Shown here piece by piece: positions 5,756 to 14,798 of a stretch of DNA of 17,464 bases (the first letter of the stretch is position 1; each line of letters begins with the position of its first letter). The notes under the pieces were generated by a model. It saw nothing but the letters and a program-made list of their open reading frames with translations. It was not told where the DNA came from and did no database searches. The position numbers were made by a program, and so were the translations under genes. This DNA comes from Treponema sp. Its GTDB lineage: Bacteria > Spirochaetota > Spirochaetia > Treponematales > Breznakiellaceae. The stretch covers positions 1 through 17,464 of the forward strand of contig JAIRXN010000089.1 of NCBI GenBank assembly GCA_031268245.1, written 5' to 3'.

Positions 5756-6922
5756 TTATGGATTTACGACGGTCTGGAATACATATTTGCCGTTTTTGAC
5801 GGTTTTAATAACCGCGGCTTTTACGGCATCCCCATTCCCATCCAGGGTGACTACCCCGGCGGCGCCCACAAAGCCCCTGGTCTGGGCAATGGCGCTGCGG
5901 ATCTTCTCCTTGTCCAGAGAATCGGCCCGCCTGATAGCATCCAGGCAGAGCAGATATGCATCGTAGGCAAGGGCGGCAAATCCGGAGGGCTCGGTTTTAT
6001 AGTCTGTCCTGTAATCGGAGATGAATTTCCCGGTAATGGGGGTAGCGGCATTTTCTCCGTCAAAGAAGGTTGAGAAGAGGGCGCCTTCTACCCGTGCGCC
6101 GCCGACATCGAGAAACTCGGGAACATCCCAGGTGTCGCCGCCGAGAACCGGACAATTAACACCCTGTTCACGGGCCTGCTTCATGATAAGAGCGGACTCG
6201 GTGTAGTTTCCGGGGGCAAAGATGACATCAGGATTAAGGGACTTGATCTGGGTAACCTGGGCACTGAAATCCTGATCGCCGGTCTGGTAGTTGAAGGTTC
6301 CCAGAATCGAGTTTGGGTTCCCGGTAAGTTTTTTGAAGTTTTCAACAAAGAAATTGGCAAGACCGACCGAATAGTCATTGGTTACTTCCTGAACGATTAC
6401 GGCAGTCTTGGCCTTCTGATCGTTGAAGGCAAAGTTGCTCATCACAGTCCCCTGGAACGGGTCGATAAAACAGACGCGGAAGTAGTAGTCGTTTCCCAGC
6501 GTTACCAAAGGATTGGTACAGGTAGTCCCGATAATAGGCACCCTCTTCTCCTTGGCAACTTCCCCGCCGGCAATGGCAAAGGAGGAACCATAGGTTCCGA
6601 TGATGATCGAGGCTTTTTCCCGGTCAATAAGGCGTTCCACCGCATTGGCCGCCTCAACCTTGTCGGTCTTGGTATCCACGATTGCCAGGTTGATCTTGTA
6701 CTCCTTGCCGCCGGCCGTGACGGTTGGGTAGAGCTTGTTTGCCAGGCGGATAGCCTCAACTTCCATCTGACCGCCGGCCGCATTAGCCCCGGTCATGGGT
6801 TCAAACACACCGATGGTGATGGTATCTCCGCCGGCGCCGTCGCTCTTGCCTCCGGCGAAAACCGGCAGCGCCAGCACCGCAAGGATCATCGCCAGGGCGC
6901 ACATTTTGATTGTCCTTTTCAT
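5756..6922 (-). CDS. livJ: Branched-chain amino acid ABC transporter, substrate-binding protein LivJ
   Basis: A periplasmic type I binding protein that delivers the amino acid to LivHM. From the chosen ATG it has 388 residues: a signal peptide KRTIKMCALAMILAVLALPVFA (2-23), then the mature N-terminus GGKSDGAGG and ITIGVFEPMTGANAAGG (35-51), the standard first strand and ligand loop of the Leu/Ile/Val family. There is no lipobox Cys, so it appears to be soluble or held by other means. The start at 6922 has AAGGAGAG seven bases upstream; an in-frame start at 7015 would put 31 hydrophilic residues before the signal peptide and is rejected. It opens the operon. A weak TATAAA lies about 90 bases upstream without a convincing -35. 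Exact ligand unknown. Confidence 0.92.
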   Translation of the reverse strand: MKRTIKMCALAMILAVLALPVFAGGKSDGAGGDTITIGVFEPMTGANAAGGQMEVEAIRLANKLYPTVTAGGKEYKINLAIVDTKTDKVEAANAVERLIDREKASIIIGTYGSSFAIAGGEVAKEKRVPIIGTTCTNPLVTLGNDYYFRVCFIDPFQGTVMSNFAFNDQKAKTAVIVQEVTNDYSVGLANFFVENFKKLTGNPNSILGTFNYQTGDQDFSAQVTQIKSLNPDVIFAPGNYTESALIMKQAREQGVNCPVLGGDTWDVPEFLDVGGARVEGALFSTFFDGENAATPITGKFISDYRTDYKTEPSGFAALAYDAYLLCLDAIRRADSLDKEKIRSAIAQTRGFVGAAGVVTLDGNGDAVKAAVIKTVKNGKYVFQTVVNP

Positions 6923-7049
6923 TTTACTCTCCTTATTAAACTGGATAATCTCTGAGCCTGTCCCAAAACCCGGCCGGTATCGGAACAACTGCTCTAATCC
7001 CGTATTTTTATACAAATCTTAATAATATTCAATAGAGCTGTTCGGAAAC

Positions 7050-9929
7050 TCAGTATTCCAGTGAATAGAAAAAGCCGAAGCGGAAGTCGTCATTCAGACT
7101 GAAGACTCCGTTATTCACGTTGGAAGCCCGCCAGACCACATAGAGGCTGGGAATAAATTTTACCGGTACGGCAGTGATAAAAACCGTAGAGGCCGAAAGG
7201 GCAAGGCGGAACAGAACCGACTGGGTAAGGGCGTAATCGTCCCCCAGCCGGGTTCCTTCAATTTCTTTTGTCTCCCTGGAATCGTAGAGAGCCGCCCGGT
7301 AGGCCACCGTACCAATAAGGCGGTTATAGTAGAGATGGGAAAGGTTCTTCTGTATCTCCACCCGGAAAAGCCGGAATTCCGCCTGTCCGCCGGAGATCCA
7401 GGTAAGCGCGTTGATTTCCGGGTTTGAGTACTCCGCTGCGGATACGGAGGAGAAGACTGAGCCGGTAAAATTCCGGGATTCACCCTGAAGATCCATGCCT
7501 CTGGTATCCCAGGCGCCGTAAAGATTCAGGCGGGCCGGGAAGAAGGGTTCAAAGGCTGCCTCCAGGGAAGTTTCCAGCCGGGGCGGCAGGTGATCCGGGG
7601 TAAAACGGGCAAAAATACCGGTTAGCAGCCCCTGCCCGAAGCTTTCCCAGCTTAGACGGCGGAAGTTTGAAAATTCCAGACCGCCCATGTAGTTGAAGTA
7701 GAGGCGGTCTCCGTATTTCCAGGTATAGGCGGAACTTCCGTCTTCCGGATCCAGGGCATAGGCATGCGCTCCCATTTCCGCTCTGAAGCCCAGCCGGTTC
7801 CGGTCATCCCAGAGGTAATGGTTAGCCGAAACAGCAAGGCTGCCCTGGGTAACGCGGTAGGTATTGAGCCCCGTTTTGTCTATATCATCCCGGAAGTGAA
7901 TCCGCACAGGGAAACCCAGATTCAGATTAGTCCAGTTTATGTCGGTATAGGCCATCCATGAACGGGCATCCAGGGCGGCATAGAGTTCCGCGGTATTAAG
8001 GCCGGTGGGGTCGCCCAGGTAGGAGAAGAAGCCTCCGCCGTCAAAACTATAGTTTCCGCCCCGGACTTCACGGATAAGGGGGTAGGGAACCCAGAGCTGG
8101 AAAGGATTGAGATACTTTACCGGGTTGTAAAGCCTGCTTTTCAGGGGGGAATTCCCGGAAGAGACCGCGGGAAGCGGAATCTCTTCTCTCTCCGGTTTCA
8201 GCCCCGCTTCAAGGCGTTCTTCCGTATTCCATGCCGCAAGACGAAGGGAGGCCCGGCGGCCGCTCAGAGAGTCGGTATCTTCAGGGTATTGCATCAGCGC
8301 GTCCCAACTGCTAAAGGCTCCCCGGTAAAAGATCCTGTTTTCTGCACATACGGGCATGCTCACCCCGCCTGAAAAATTTCTTTCGGAGAAGACCGCCTCC
8401 ATTTTTTCAGGATCAATCACGCCGAGCTTGTACATGCCTCCGGTGTTTTCGTAGCCGAAAAGGAGCCGGCCTCCGGAAACATTGAGCCAGCGTATGTAAG
8501 ACCAGTACCCTTCATCATCTTGAAGATCCGAAGCAAGCCTGTAAACGAGGGCCGAAGGATAATGATAGAGTCCCAGTTCCCGTTTTCCCCGGCGGAGAAC
8601 CGTAAAGACAATCCATTCATCATTCAAGGCCGCAGGCCGGGAAAAGATCAGTTCAGCATTTCCCCGGAGCAGTACCTCTTCGTTTTCCGGGGCGGCCTTG
8701 CCCGGCTTCCTGCGGTACACGAGGCTGTTACTGTGCCGTTCCGCGCGGAGTCCGGCCAGACCCTCCCGGAAGTAGACTCCCGAATAGAGATTCCGCCAGA
8801 CCCGGCCCGAAAGCCTGCCCTCCGCGGAATATTCCCTTACCACCGCCTCCGCGAGGCTTCCCGTATACCGGTATGATGAAACGAGAAGATTTTCCCCGTT
8901 TTCATCCGCATCAATACCGTAAACCGAAGTATCCGCAAAAAAGGCCCGCTCTTCCTTTCCTTCGGCGTTCAGCCGGATAAGCTGCCGGCGTATCCTGTCA
9001 AAAACAAAGATCCTGCCGCCTCCGGAAGCCGTCGCGGTGATCAACTGTCTCTTTCCGGACAATCTTCCCCGGGCATTGTCTTCAAGCCCCTCAAGCTCAA
9101 AATTTTCTTCAAAGTCTCTCCAGACATCAAGGAAAGCTTCCCCGTATACATTCTTAAAGGCATTATAAAAATTGAAGTTATAGAAAAAAAAGGTAAAATG
9201 ATACAGCCTGCCCAGGGCCTGCCAGAGTTCCGCATATTTTTCCGGGCCGTATCGTTCTTCAAGATATGCCGAAAAGTAGGCTCCGTAGTTGTAATGGTGG
9301 GAACCTGCGGGCAGATCCCAGACCCCCGAAGCCTGGAAGGGACTTAAAAAAGCGCCTTCCGCATGGGCCTGTATAAGCGTCTGCCGGATCAGGGGATCGT
9401 TGGCCCTGCCGCCGCCGCCGGAGCTTTCAAATTTTACCGCAAGTCCCTCTGTCATAAAGAGGGGAACGGTCATGGCCGGGGGGTAGATCCAGGCCCCAAA
9501 GATGCGGTGGAGAACCCTGTACAACGGGCTTTTGACGCTCATCGAAACCGCATGGCTCATCTCGTGCATAAAGAGCTTTTCCAGGGAATTTTCAAAACCT
9601 GTCCACTCAGGATCTATCGGGGTATCAAAGAGAACAATGTGGAAAAAAGGCATGGGGCTCATGTAGCCGTTGAATTCTTCGGTGTGGGGCGTGATGCTCA
9701 CCGGCACTTTCCGCGAGAGGCTCAAACCCAGTGAGGAAGAAACCTTTTCGTAGACGGCATCCGCAAAACCCGCAAGAGTCCGGGCCGTTTCTTCGGATTC
9801 GGAAGGGTAGATGATCTCAAAGTGTTGGGTTTCTATGACATGCAGTACCGTGAAGGGCCTGAAGTTTTGGGCAAAAAGCCCGCAGCAGCAAAAAATGAAA
9901 AAGAAAAAAAATGTTCTGTTGAGCGCCAT
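7050..9929 (-). CDS. Secreted gluzincin metallopeptidase with predicted propeller and outer-membrane barrel
   Basis: About 959 residues. An N-terminal signal peptide (poly-Phe core, then CCCGLFA before QNFRP) leads into a peptidase MA-like zinc protease domain. HEMSH at about 123-127 is the HExxH motif, and TEGLAVKFES about 35 residues later supplies the third zinc ligand (E162), the gluzincin arrangement. Residues of about 290-560 show repeated short strands of the Tol-like propeller kind (for example VFDRIRRQLIRLNAEGKE). The last 350 residues are alternating aromatic/polar strands ending FRFGFFYSLEY, with a terminal aromatic as in outer-membrane barrels. I infer export to the outer membrane; substrate and partner are unknown. 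The ATG at 9929 gives the signal peptide directly; TTG at 9932 is an alternative. The ribosome binding site is weak. It is transcribed away from murA. Confidence 0.72.
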   Translation of the reverse strand: MALNRTFFFFFIFCCCGLFAQNFRPFTVLHVIETQHFEIIYPSESEETARTLAGFADAVYEKVSSSLGLSLSRKVPVSITPHTEEFNGYMSPMPFFHIVLFDTPIDPEWTGFENSLEKLFMHEMSHAVSMSVKSPLYRVLHRIFGAWIYPPAMTVPLFMTEGLAVKFESSGGGGRANDPLIRQTLIQAHAEGAFLSPFQASGVWDLPAGSHHYNYGAYFSAYLEERYGPEKYAELWQALGRLYHFTFFFYNFNFYNAFKNVYGEAFLDVWRDFEENFELEGLEDNARGRLSGKRQLITATASGGGRIFVFDRIRRQLIRLNAEGKEERAFFADTSVYGIDADENGENLLVSSYRYTGSLAEAVVREYSAEGRLSGRVWRNLYSGVYFREGLAGLRAERHSNSLVYRRKPGKAAPENEEVLLRGNAELIFSRPAALNDEWIVFTVLRRGKRELGLYHYPSALVYRLASDLQDDEGYWSYIRWLNVSGGRLLFGYENTGGMYKLGVIDPEKMEAVFSERNFSGGVSMPVCAENRIFYRGAFSSWDALMQYPEDTDSLSGRRASLRLAAWNTEERLEAGLKPEREEIPLPAVSSGNSPLKSRLYNPVKYLNPFQLWVPYPLIREVRGGNYSFDGGGFFSYLGDPTGLNTAELYAALDARSWMAYTDINWTNLNLGFPVRIHFRDDIDKTGLNTYRVTQGSLAVSANHYLWDDRNRLGFRAEMGAHAYALDPEDGSSAYTWKYGDRLYFNYMGGLEFSNFRRLSWESFGQGLLTGIFARFTPDHLPPRLETSLEAAFEPFFPARLNLYGAWDTRGMDLQGESRNFTGSVFSSVSAAEYSNPEINALTWISGGQAEFRLFRVEIQKNLSHLYYNRLIGTVAYRAALYDSRETKEIEGTRLGDDYALTQSVLFRLALSASTVFITAVPVKFIPSLYVVWRASNVNNGVFSLNDDFRFGFFYSLEY

Positions 9930-9996
9930 CAAATAACGGTTTTTAGTTCCTTATTACTGGATAATTCAAAAGAATTCATACATTAATTTCCTGAAT

Positions 9997-10025
9997 TTGA
10001 CAATACTTCTCATGGGGGGTAGAGT
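9997..10025 (+). promoter_or_regulatory. murA promoter, TTGACA-17-TAGAGT
   Basis: An exact -35 box (9997-10002) is 17 bases from TAGAGT (10020-10025), a four-of-six match to the -10 consensus. Transcription would start near 10032, just ahead of the AAGGAG ribosome binding site of murA. Confidence 0.5.
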
Positions 10026-10046
10026 CAAATATGCGTAAGGAGTGGA

Positions 10047-11324
10047 ATGAGCGAGTATTTGATTGAAGGCGGCCATCCCATCGGCGGAAACATACGGACC
10101 AGCGGGAACAAGAACGCCGCCCTTCCCTGCATCGCAGCGGCGCTGCTCACCGGTGAGCCTGTGGTGCTGCGGAATATTCCCGTCATTGAAGATGTACAGG
10201 TAATGCTGGAGATCTATCAGTCTTTCGGCGGCAGCGTGGAGAGTCTGGGACCCGGAGCCTGGCGGCTTGTCATGACGGATATAAAATCTTCCTCAATACC
10301 GGCGGAACACGCACAGAAGATCCGGGCTTCGATCCTCTTTGCGGGGCCTCTCCTGGCGCGGACGGGCAAGGCTGTACTGCCTCCTCCCGGAGGGGATGTT
10401 ATCGGCAGGCGGCGGCTGGATACCCACTTTCTGGCCCTTACCGAACTGGGCGCCAGGGTTAAAACCAGTGATTCGTTTACCTTTACGGCAAAAGCCCTGA
10501 GGGGTGCGGACATCTTCCTTGATGAAGCTTCCGTTACCGCAACGGAAAACGCCATCATGGCAGCGGCGCTTGCCAGGGGGCTTACGATCCTCACCAATGC
10601 GGCCAGCGAGCCTCATGTGCAGGATCTCTGCAGGATGCTTGTTTCCATGGGAGCCCGAATCGAAGGCATCGGTTCAAATATTCTTACCATCACGGGAACC
10701 TCAAAACTTTCCGGAACGGATTTTGCCGTGGGCGCTGACTTTATGGAGGTAGGCTCCTTTATCGGTCTTGCGGCCGCCACCAGGGGGGAGCTTACCATCG
10801 AAGGAGCCGCCGTAAGGGATCTTCGTTCCACCCGGCTCGCATTCGGAAAACTGGGTATTGTCTGGGAGCATGAAGGAAACCTGATCCATGTACCTGCCAG
10901 GCAGTCCATGACGGTGAACAGTGACCTCGGCGGCATGATCCCCAAGATCGACGATGCCCCCTGGCCCGGCTTTCCCCCGGATCTTACGAGTATCGTTACC
11001 GTTGTAGCCACACAGGTAAAGGGGACGGTGCTTATCCACGAGAAGATGTTTGAATCCCGTATGTTCTTTGTAGACAAACTTATCGCCATGGGGGCCAGGA
11101 TCGTACTCTGCGATCCCCACCGGGCGGTGGTTACAGGCCCTTCAAAGCTCAGCGCCGCGGAACTGGTAAGCCCCGATGTGCGGGCCGGCATGGCGATGAT
11201 CATCGCCGCCATGTGCGCCCGGGGAAAGAGCATTATCCGCAATACCTACCAGATTGAACGGGGTTACGAGAATCTTGTGGGGCGGCTTTCCTCCCTGGGC
11301 GCCGTCATAGAGAGAAGCGGTTAG
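10047..11324 (+). CDS. murA: UDP-N-acetylglucosamine 1-carboxyvinyltransferase MurA (Asp-type active site)
   Basis: Transfers enolpyruvate from phosphoenolpyruvate to UDP-GlcNAc, the first committed step of peptidoglycan synthesis in the cytoplasm. The 425-residue length and two-lobed inside-out barrel are standard. The PEP-binding Lys is in SGNKNAALP (K22), the catalytic Asp region is WPGFPPDLTS and the C-terminal Arg region is DVRAGMAMIIAAM. The active-site loop reads PPPGGDVIGRRRLD (112-125), so the usual Cys115 of the E. coli enzyme is Asp (D117 here). Enzymes with Asp at this site remain active and are insensitive to fosfomycin, known from mycobacteria, Chlamydia and some spirochaetes. 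AGGAG precedes the ATG. It is followed without a gap by the J-domain gene. Confidence 0.95.
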   Translation: MSEYLIEGGHPIGGNIRTSGNKNAALPCIAAALLTGEPVVLRNIPVIEDVQVMLEIYQSFGGSVESLGPGAWRLVMTDIKSSSIPAEHAQKIRASILFAGPLLARTGKAVLPPPGGDVIGRRRLDTHFLALTELGARVKTSDSFTFTAKALRGADIFLDEASVTATENAIMAAALARGLTILTNAASEPHVQDLCRMLVSMGARIEGIGSNILTITGTSKLSGTDFAVGADFMEVGSFIGLAAATRGELTIEGAAVRDLRSTRLAFGKLGIVWEHEGNLIHVPARQSMTVNSDLGGMIPKIDDAPWPGFPPDLTSIVTVVATQVKGTVLIHEKMFESRMFFVDKLIAMGARIVLCDPHRAVVTGPSKLSAAELVSPDVRAGMAMIIAAMCARGKSIIRNTYQIERGYENLVGRLSSLGAVIERSG

Positions 11325-12107
11325 GTGAATAGGGCAGGCCGGTTTTTATACAGACACCGCCGTATCGCCGGATCTCTTGCCGGAGGTTTTGCCGGTATTA
11401 TCGGGGGCTTTACCGGTTTCTTTATCGGTGTGCTTCTCGGCTATCTTCTGCAGGAGATCTTTGCCCAGGCGATCGAAGACCGTTCCGTCGGGAGCTACTT
11501 TGACGAGCCTGAACTGCAGAACTTACAGGAAGGAGAACCGGGACTCGCCGCTTTCTGCGCTCTTTCCCTGTACATCATTGGGAAAAATCCCGCGGGAGGG
11601 GAAACGGAAGCGATATATAAAGAGATCATCCAAACCGTGAGGAGTGTTTTCCCCCGGAACCGGGAAGAAATACCCTTTATCGAAGCCTTTTGCCGTATTG
11701 CCTTTTCCCGGCTTGAAACCATAAATCACATTTTTTTGGCGGAAAGCCTCGTTTCCCGGCGTTCTTCCAGGGGGGATCTCCCCCTCCTTGCCGGGGCCCT
11801 CTACGCCCTTGCCAGAGGCCCTGCGGCGCGGGAAGCCGCTGCGGGAATCGCCCTGATCCTCGATCCTGCGTTCCGGGCCGGAACAGGGTTTCCCGGCCGC
11901 GCTAAGGCCGCTGAGGAAGAATGTTGGCGTATCCTTGGTCTCAAACCCGGTTCCTCGGCAGAGGAAATCAAATCCTGCTACCATATACTTGCTCTCCAGT
12001 TTCATCCGGACAGCATGACGGCTCTCAGCCCCAGCCAGCAGGAGAAAGCGGCAAGGGCCTTCGTAAAAATCAAAGAAGCGTATCTTGAGCTAAACCGGGA
12101 AGATTAG
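11325..12107 (+). CDS. Membrane-anchored J-domain protein (DjlA-like)
   Basis: A 260-residue protein with a glycine-rich transmembrane segment near the N-terminus (RIAGSLAGGFAGIIGGFTGFFIGVLLGYLL, about 13-42), a helical central region in the TerB-like position of DjlA (about 60-190), and a C-terminal J domain from about 198. The J domain has WRILGLKPGSSAEEIKSCYH and the HPD motif at 227-229 in LQFHPDSM, so it should stimulate an Hsp70 (DnaK) ATPase at the membrane. The start is GTG directly after the murA stop with only a weak AGAGAAG upstream, so translation is probably coupled to murA. DjlA is the nearest named relative, but similarity of the middle region is by layout only. Confidence 0.75.
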   Translation: MNRAGRFLYRHRRIAGSLAGGFAGIIGGFTGFFIGVLLGYLLQEIFAQAIEDRSVGSYFDEPELQNLQEGEPGLAAFCALSLYIIGKNPAGGETEAIYKEIIQTVRSVFPRNREEIPFIEAFCRIAFSRLETINHIFLAESLVSRRSSRGDLPLLAGALYALARGPAAREAAAGIALILDPAFRAGTGFPGRAKAAEEECWRILGLKPGSSAEEIKSCYHILALQFHPDSMTALSPSQQEKAARAFVKIKEAYLELNRED

Positions 12108-13894
12108 TCGTGCGCGGCTCCCTGACTCATGACAAAGAGTATCAGAGACAGGATGAAGAAGACTGCGGCCCCTCCGATAAGGGCGAAGAACGCCCAGAAA
12201 AAGCCTGTCTTGAAGATAAGCTGAACACCTGCCGCTTCGATGATCACCCTGCAAAGTTCAAAGATCCCGTTCCATACCAGGGGCAGCACGAAGAACATGG
12301 GAATGCCGGCGGCATAGGGCTTTTTCCGTGAATGCGCCTGCAGGCGCAGACGCCAGCCGAGGCCGAGGGCCAGGATACCCAGAGGAAGGAGAAAGAGGGG
12401 CCCGCCCAGACGGCGGATAATTTCGGCCTGGAAGCTCTCCGGCACGTAGCCTGAGAGCCCGAGGTTCCGGGCGGCGGTAAAAAGTTCCCCCACGGACAGG
12501 GTGTTTTCTCCCTGCCCCAGGTCTTTCAGAAGCAGAAAACTGTCGTAGGGCAGATCGATTAAGAGTTCCGCATCCCCCACCACAGAGAGGGCATCCCCCT
12601 CTATGACCGGCTCAAAGCGGATTTTTTCATCATAGGGATCCAGCGCCCTCATCCTTACCGCCGTCATGGGACGGTTTCCAAGAGTTTCAGGGAGAATTTG
12701 GGCGTAGGGAGCCTTTACCCTGGAAATCCCCTCTCCGTCCCAGGCAAGGAATTCCAGGCCCATGGCCCAGGAATAGTCGGGAAAGCAGGAGAGGGACCGG
12801 AAACGCAGCACCCCCCGGCCGGTAAAGGGAGAGTCGGGACTGCGATACGGATCCCTGTACGGAATGGAGAAAACCGCCCCGCTTATAAGTTCTCCCAGCA
12901 TTTCAATTTCATCGGTAAAGAAGGCCGATTCCCTGCTTCCCGCTTCGCTTTTGGCAAGAAAGACCTCTGCATCGGGATCATGAGGCGTCCTTTCCTTTAG
13001 TTCCCGAAAGATATAGTAGGCCCTGATCCATTCTCCGGCAATCATGGCCTCGTAACCTGAACGTTTCAGGAAAAAATCGGATCTGATCTCCTCTTCCCTG
13101 CCGCTGGGAGACATGGCCTCCAGCGCATTCCAGGCCCTGCTTGCAAGCCGTGCGGCATCGGCCTCTTCGGGACTACCGTCCGGGGCGATTCTTCCGGCGA
13201 GAGTTGCCAGCCAGTGGGAATCAAAGTACCGTTTTTCCCCCAGGGCAGTTTCCGCCATGTCGAGCGCTTCCCTTGCATTTACAGGCTGCTGCTGCCCCGG
13301 CAGGGCGCTTGCCTGGGCCGGGTATTCGACAAGCTCTGCCCGCGTCTCCTCATAACGGCGTTCCTCAACCTGTACCGCGGCCTCTTCCCTCAGAGCCCTG
13401 GCCCCGGCGCTCTCAGGCCAGATACTATCGCATATACCGATATACCGGGCAGTTTCGTTCCAGTTTCCCTCTGCGGCGGCGGTTTTGGCCTGACTGAGGG
13501 AAGAAACATAGAGTTCCCCCCGGTACCTCATCCCCGACAAAGCTGCATCAACCGGAGGCAGGACAACAAAATAGAGGACGGCATTTAGGATTGCACCCGC
13601 GATGGCGGCGATAAGAGGCCCCCTCATCCGTTCCAGAAACAGGGCCGCCCCTCCCGCTCTTTTACTCTCCAGAAATCCAAAAGGGATCACCAGGCCGGAA
13701 AGCGCCAGGGCCGGGAAAAGGTTGATGATCCGGAATACACCCCGCAGAAGACGCCAGGAGTTTGCATAGATACCCAGCGGAATCCTCTCCCCGGGGAAAA
13801 AGCAGCTAAACCCGATAATGAGGGCGGAAGCGAGAATAAGATATATGGAAAAAAACCCCGAGTGGGAAAGAAGAGTGTCCTTTTTAAACTTCAT
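12104..13894 (-). CDS. Inner-membrane protein resembling LptF/LptG with a large helical insertion
   Basis: 596 residues. Three helices at the N-terminus (about 14-34, 52-75, 92-113) end in VVLPPVDAAL. A long extracytoplasmic part (about 115-490) contains TPR-like helix pairs in its first two thirds, and three helices close the protein (about 498-590). The segment EIIRRLGGPLFLLPLGILAL (491-510) resembles the E-hRR-alPl-- stretch opening the C-terminal helices of LptF/LptG, and the N-terminal helices fit the same topology. LptF/G are permeases of the LPS exporter and average about 360-400 residues, so this would be an enlarged, divergent form. It overlaps the upstream gene by 11 bases and the convergent J-domain gene by 4. 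Homology is my inference; function is unproven. Confidence 0.6.
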   Translation of the reverse strand: MKFKKDTLLSHSGFFSIYLILASALIIGFSCFFPGERIPLGIYANSWRLLRGVFRIINLFPALALSGLVIPFGFLESKRAGGAALFLERMRGPLIAAIAGAILNAVLYFVVLPPVDAALSGMRYRGELYVSSLSQAKTAAAEGNWNETARYIGICDSIWPESAGARALREEAAVQVEERRYEETRAELVEYPAQASALPGQQQPVNAREALDMAETALGEKRYFDSHWLATLAGRIAPDGSPEEADAARLASRAWNALEAMSPSGREEEIRSDFFLKRSGYEAMIAGEWIRAYYIFRELKERTPHDPDAEVFLAKSEAGSRESAFFTDEIEMLGELISGAVFSIPYRDPYRSPDSPFTGRGVLRFRSLSCFPDYSWAMGLEFLAWDGEGISRVKAPYAQILPETLGNRPMTAVRMRALDPYDEKIRFEPVIEGDALSVVGDAELLIDLPYDSFLLLKDLGQGENTLSVGELFTAARNLGLSGYVPESFQAEIIRRLGGPLFLLPLGILALGLGWRLRLQAHSRKKPYAAGIPMFFVLPLVWNGIFELCRVIIEAAGVQLIFKTGFFWAFFALIGGAAVFFILSLILFVMSQGAAHD

Positions 13895-14798
13895 TTTTTT
13901 GCCTTTTTTTTATCAGAGAAACGAGGAAGGTATAGAGGCAGATTAAGACTGCAAAGAGGCACCAGCTTAGGGGAACCGCATAGGCGGAAAGCTCAGGCTG
14001 TCCAAGGTAGAAACCCAAAAAATCGGCAATTTCCGGGGAATTAACAAAAGTCTCCAGGGCCAGGACTCCCCGAACCGCCAGAATTCCCAGAAAAAAGTTT
14101 GCCAAAGGCCAGACGGAAAATTCCAGGATGAAGCGGCAGGAAGCAAGAAAGAAGATAAGCGCTCCCGCATAGATGATGAAGGGGACAGGGCCCCGCTTGA
14201 ACAGGGCCTCCATCTGTATGCCTGCCAGATTGATGTCGATGGAAAGACTCCGGAGGAACCAGGGCGCCTGGGAAATAAAGGGAAGACGGGGCAGGGCGCC
14301 GGTCCCTCTGGGATTCGCCTGGAAGAGGAGAGGCTGTCCGTCCATGGCCACGACACGGGGGCCGTAAATCTTTTCGGGCTCTTCGAGGAGCACGATTACG
14401 GCTCCGGGCTGGGTGAGTATTAGACCGGGCTGCCCCACTGTTTTTGGAGGGAACTGGGCAGGCGGGAGAAAATTTGCCCGCTCCAGGGCCCAGAAACCAA
14501 TAAAACTCATGGCGCAGGCAAGAAAAACGATCAGCGGAATACTCAAGGGGGCAAAAATTCTCCTTCGCGCCGAATAGGACAGGGCCGCAAGGATGGCGCC
14601 GTGAACCGAAAGGGCCAGCGCCCAGCGCGCCGCTTCAAGAAATTCGGATAAATTCCGCTCTCCCTGGAGGGGAAAGATGCCCGCGGCTTGAGTTTTTATG
14701 ATGAGGAAGTACAGAAGGGCTGAAAAGATAAAGATTCCCGCAAACGAAAGACTGAAAAAGAGGATGAGACGGGCCGGATTCGCAACTCCGCTTTTCAC
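13884..14798 (-). CDS. Polytopic inner-membrane protein, family not recognised
   Basis: A 304-residue protein with six likely transmembrane helices: about 10-35, 57-77, 82-104, then an extracytoplasmic loop of about 100 residues, and 209-228, 231-250 and 272-296. The loop holds GAVIVLLEEPEKIYGPRVVAMDG, which looks like a small beta domain. The C-terminus is basic (SLIKKRQKNEV), in keeping with the positive-inside rule. The start is GTG (14796-14798) with only AAGG nearby. Its end overlaps the start of the LptF/G-like gene by 11 bases, so the two probably form an operon and act together at the envelope. I cannot assign a function. Confidence 0.7.
   Translation of the reverse strand: MKSGVANPARLILFFSLSFAGIFIFSALLYFLIIKTQAAGIFPLQGERNLSEFLEAARWALALSVHGAILAALSYSARRRIFAPLSIPLIVFLACAMSFIGFWALERANFLPPAQFPPKTVGQPGLILTQPGAVIVLLEEPEKIYGPRVVAMDGQPLLFQANPRGTGALPRLPFISQAPWFLRSLSIDINLAGIQMEALFKRGPVPFIIYAGALIFFLASCRFILEFSVWPLANFFLGILAVRGVLALETFVNSPEIADFLGFYLGQPELSAYAVPLSWCLFAVLICLYTFLVSLIKKRQKNEV

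Noticed and set aside
5645..6073. Plus-strand open frame over the livJ-livH spacer and livJ end
   Set aside because: It is antisense to livJ, passes through the hairpins and lacks a start signal or recognisable motifs.
6922..7015. Upstream start of LivJ adding 31 residues
   Set aside because: It would bury the signal peptide behind a hydrophilic stretch, while the ATG at 6922 has a strong ribosome binding site.
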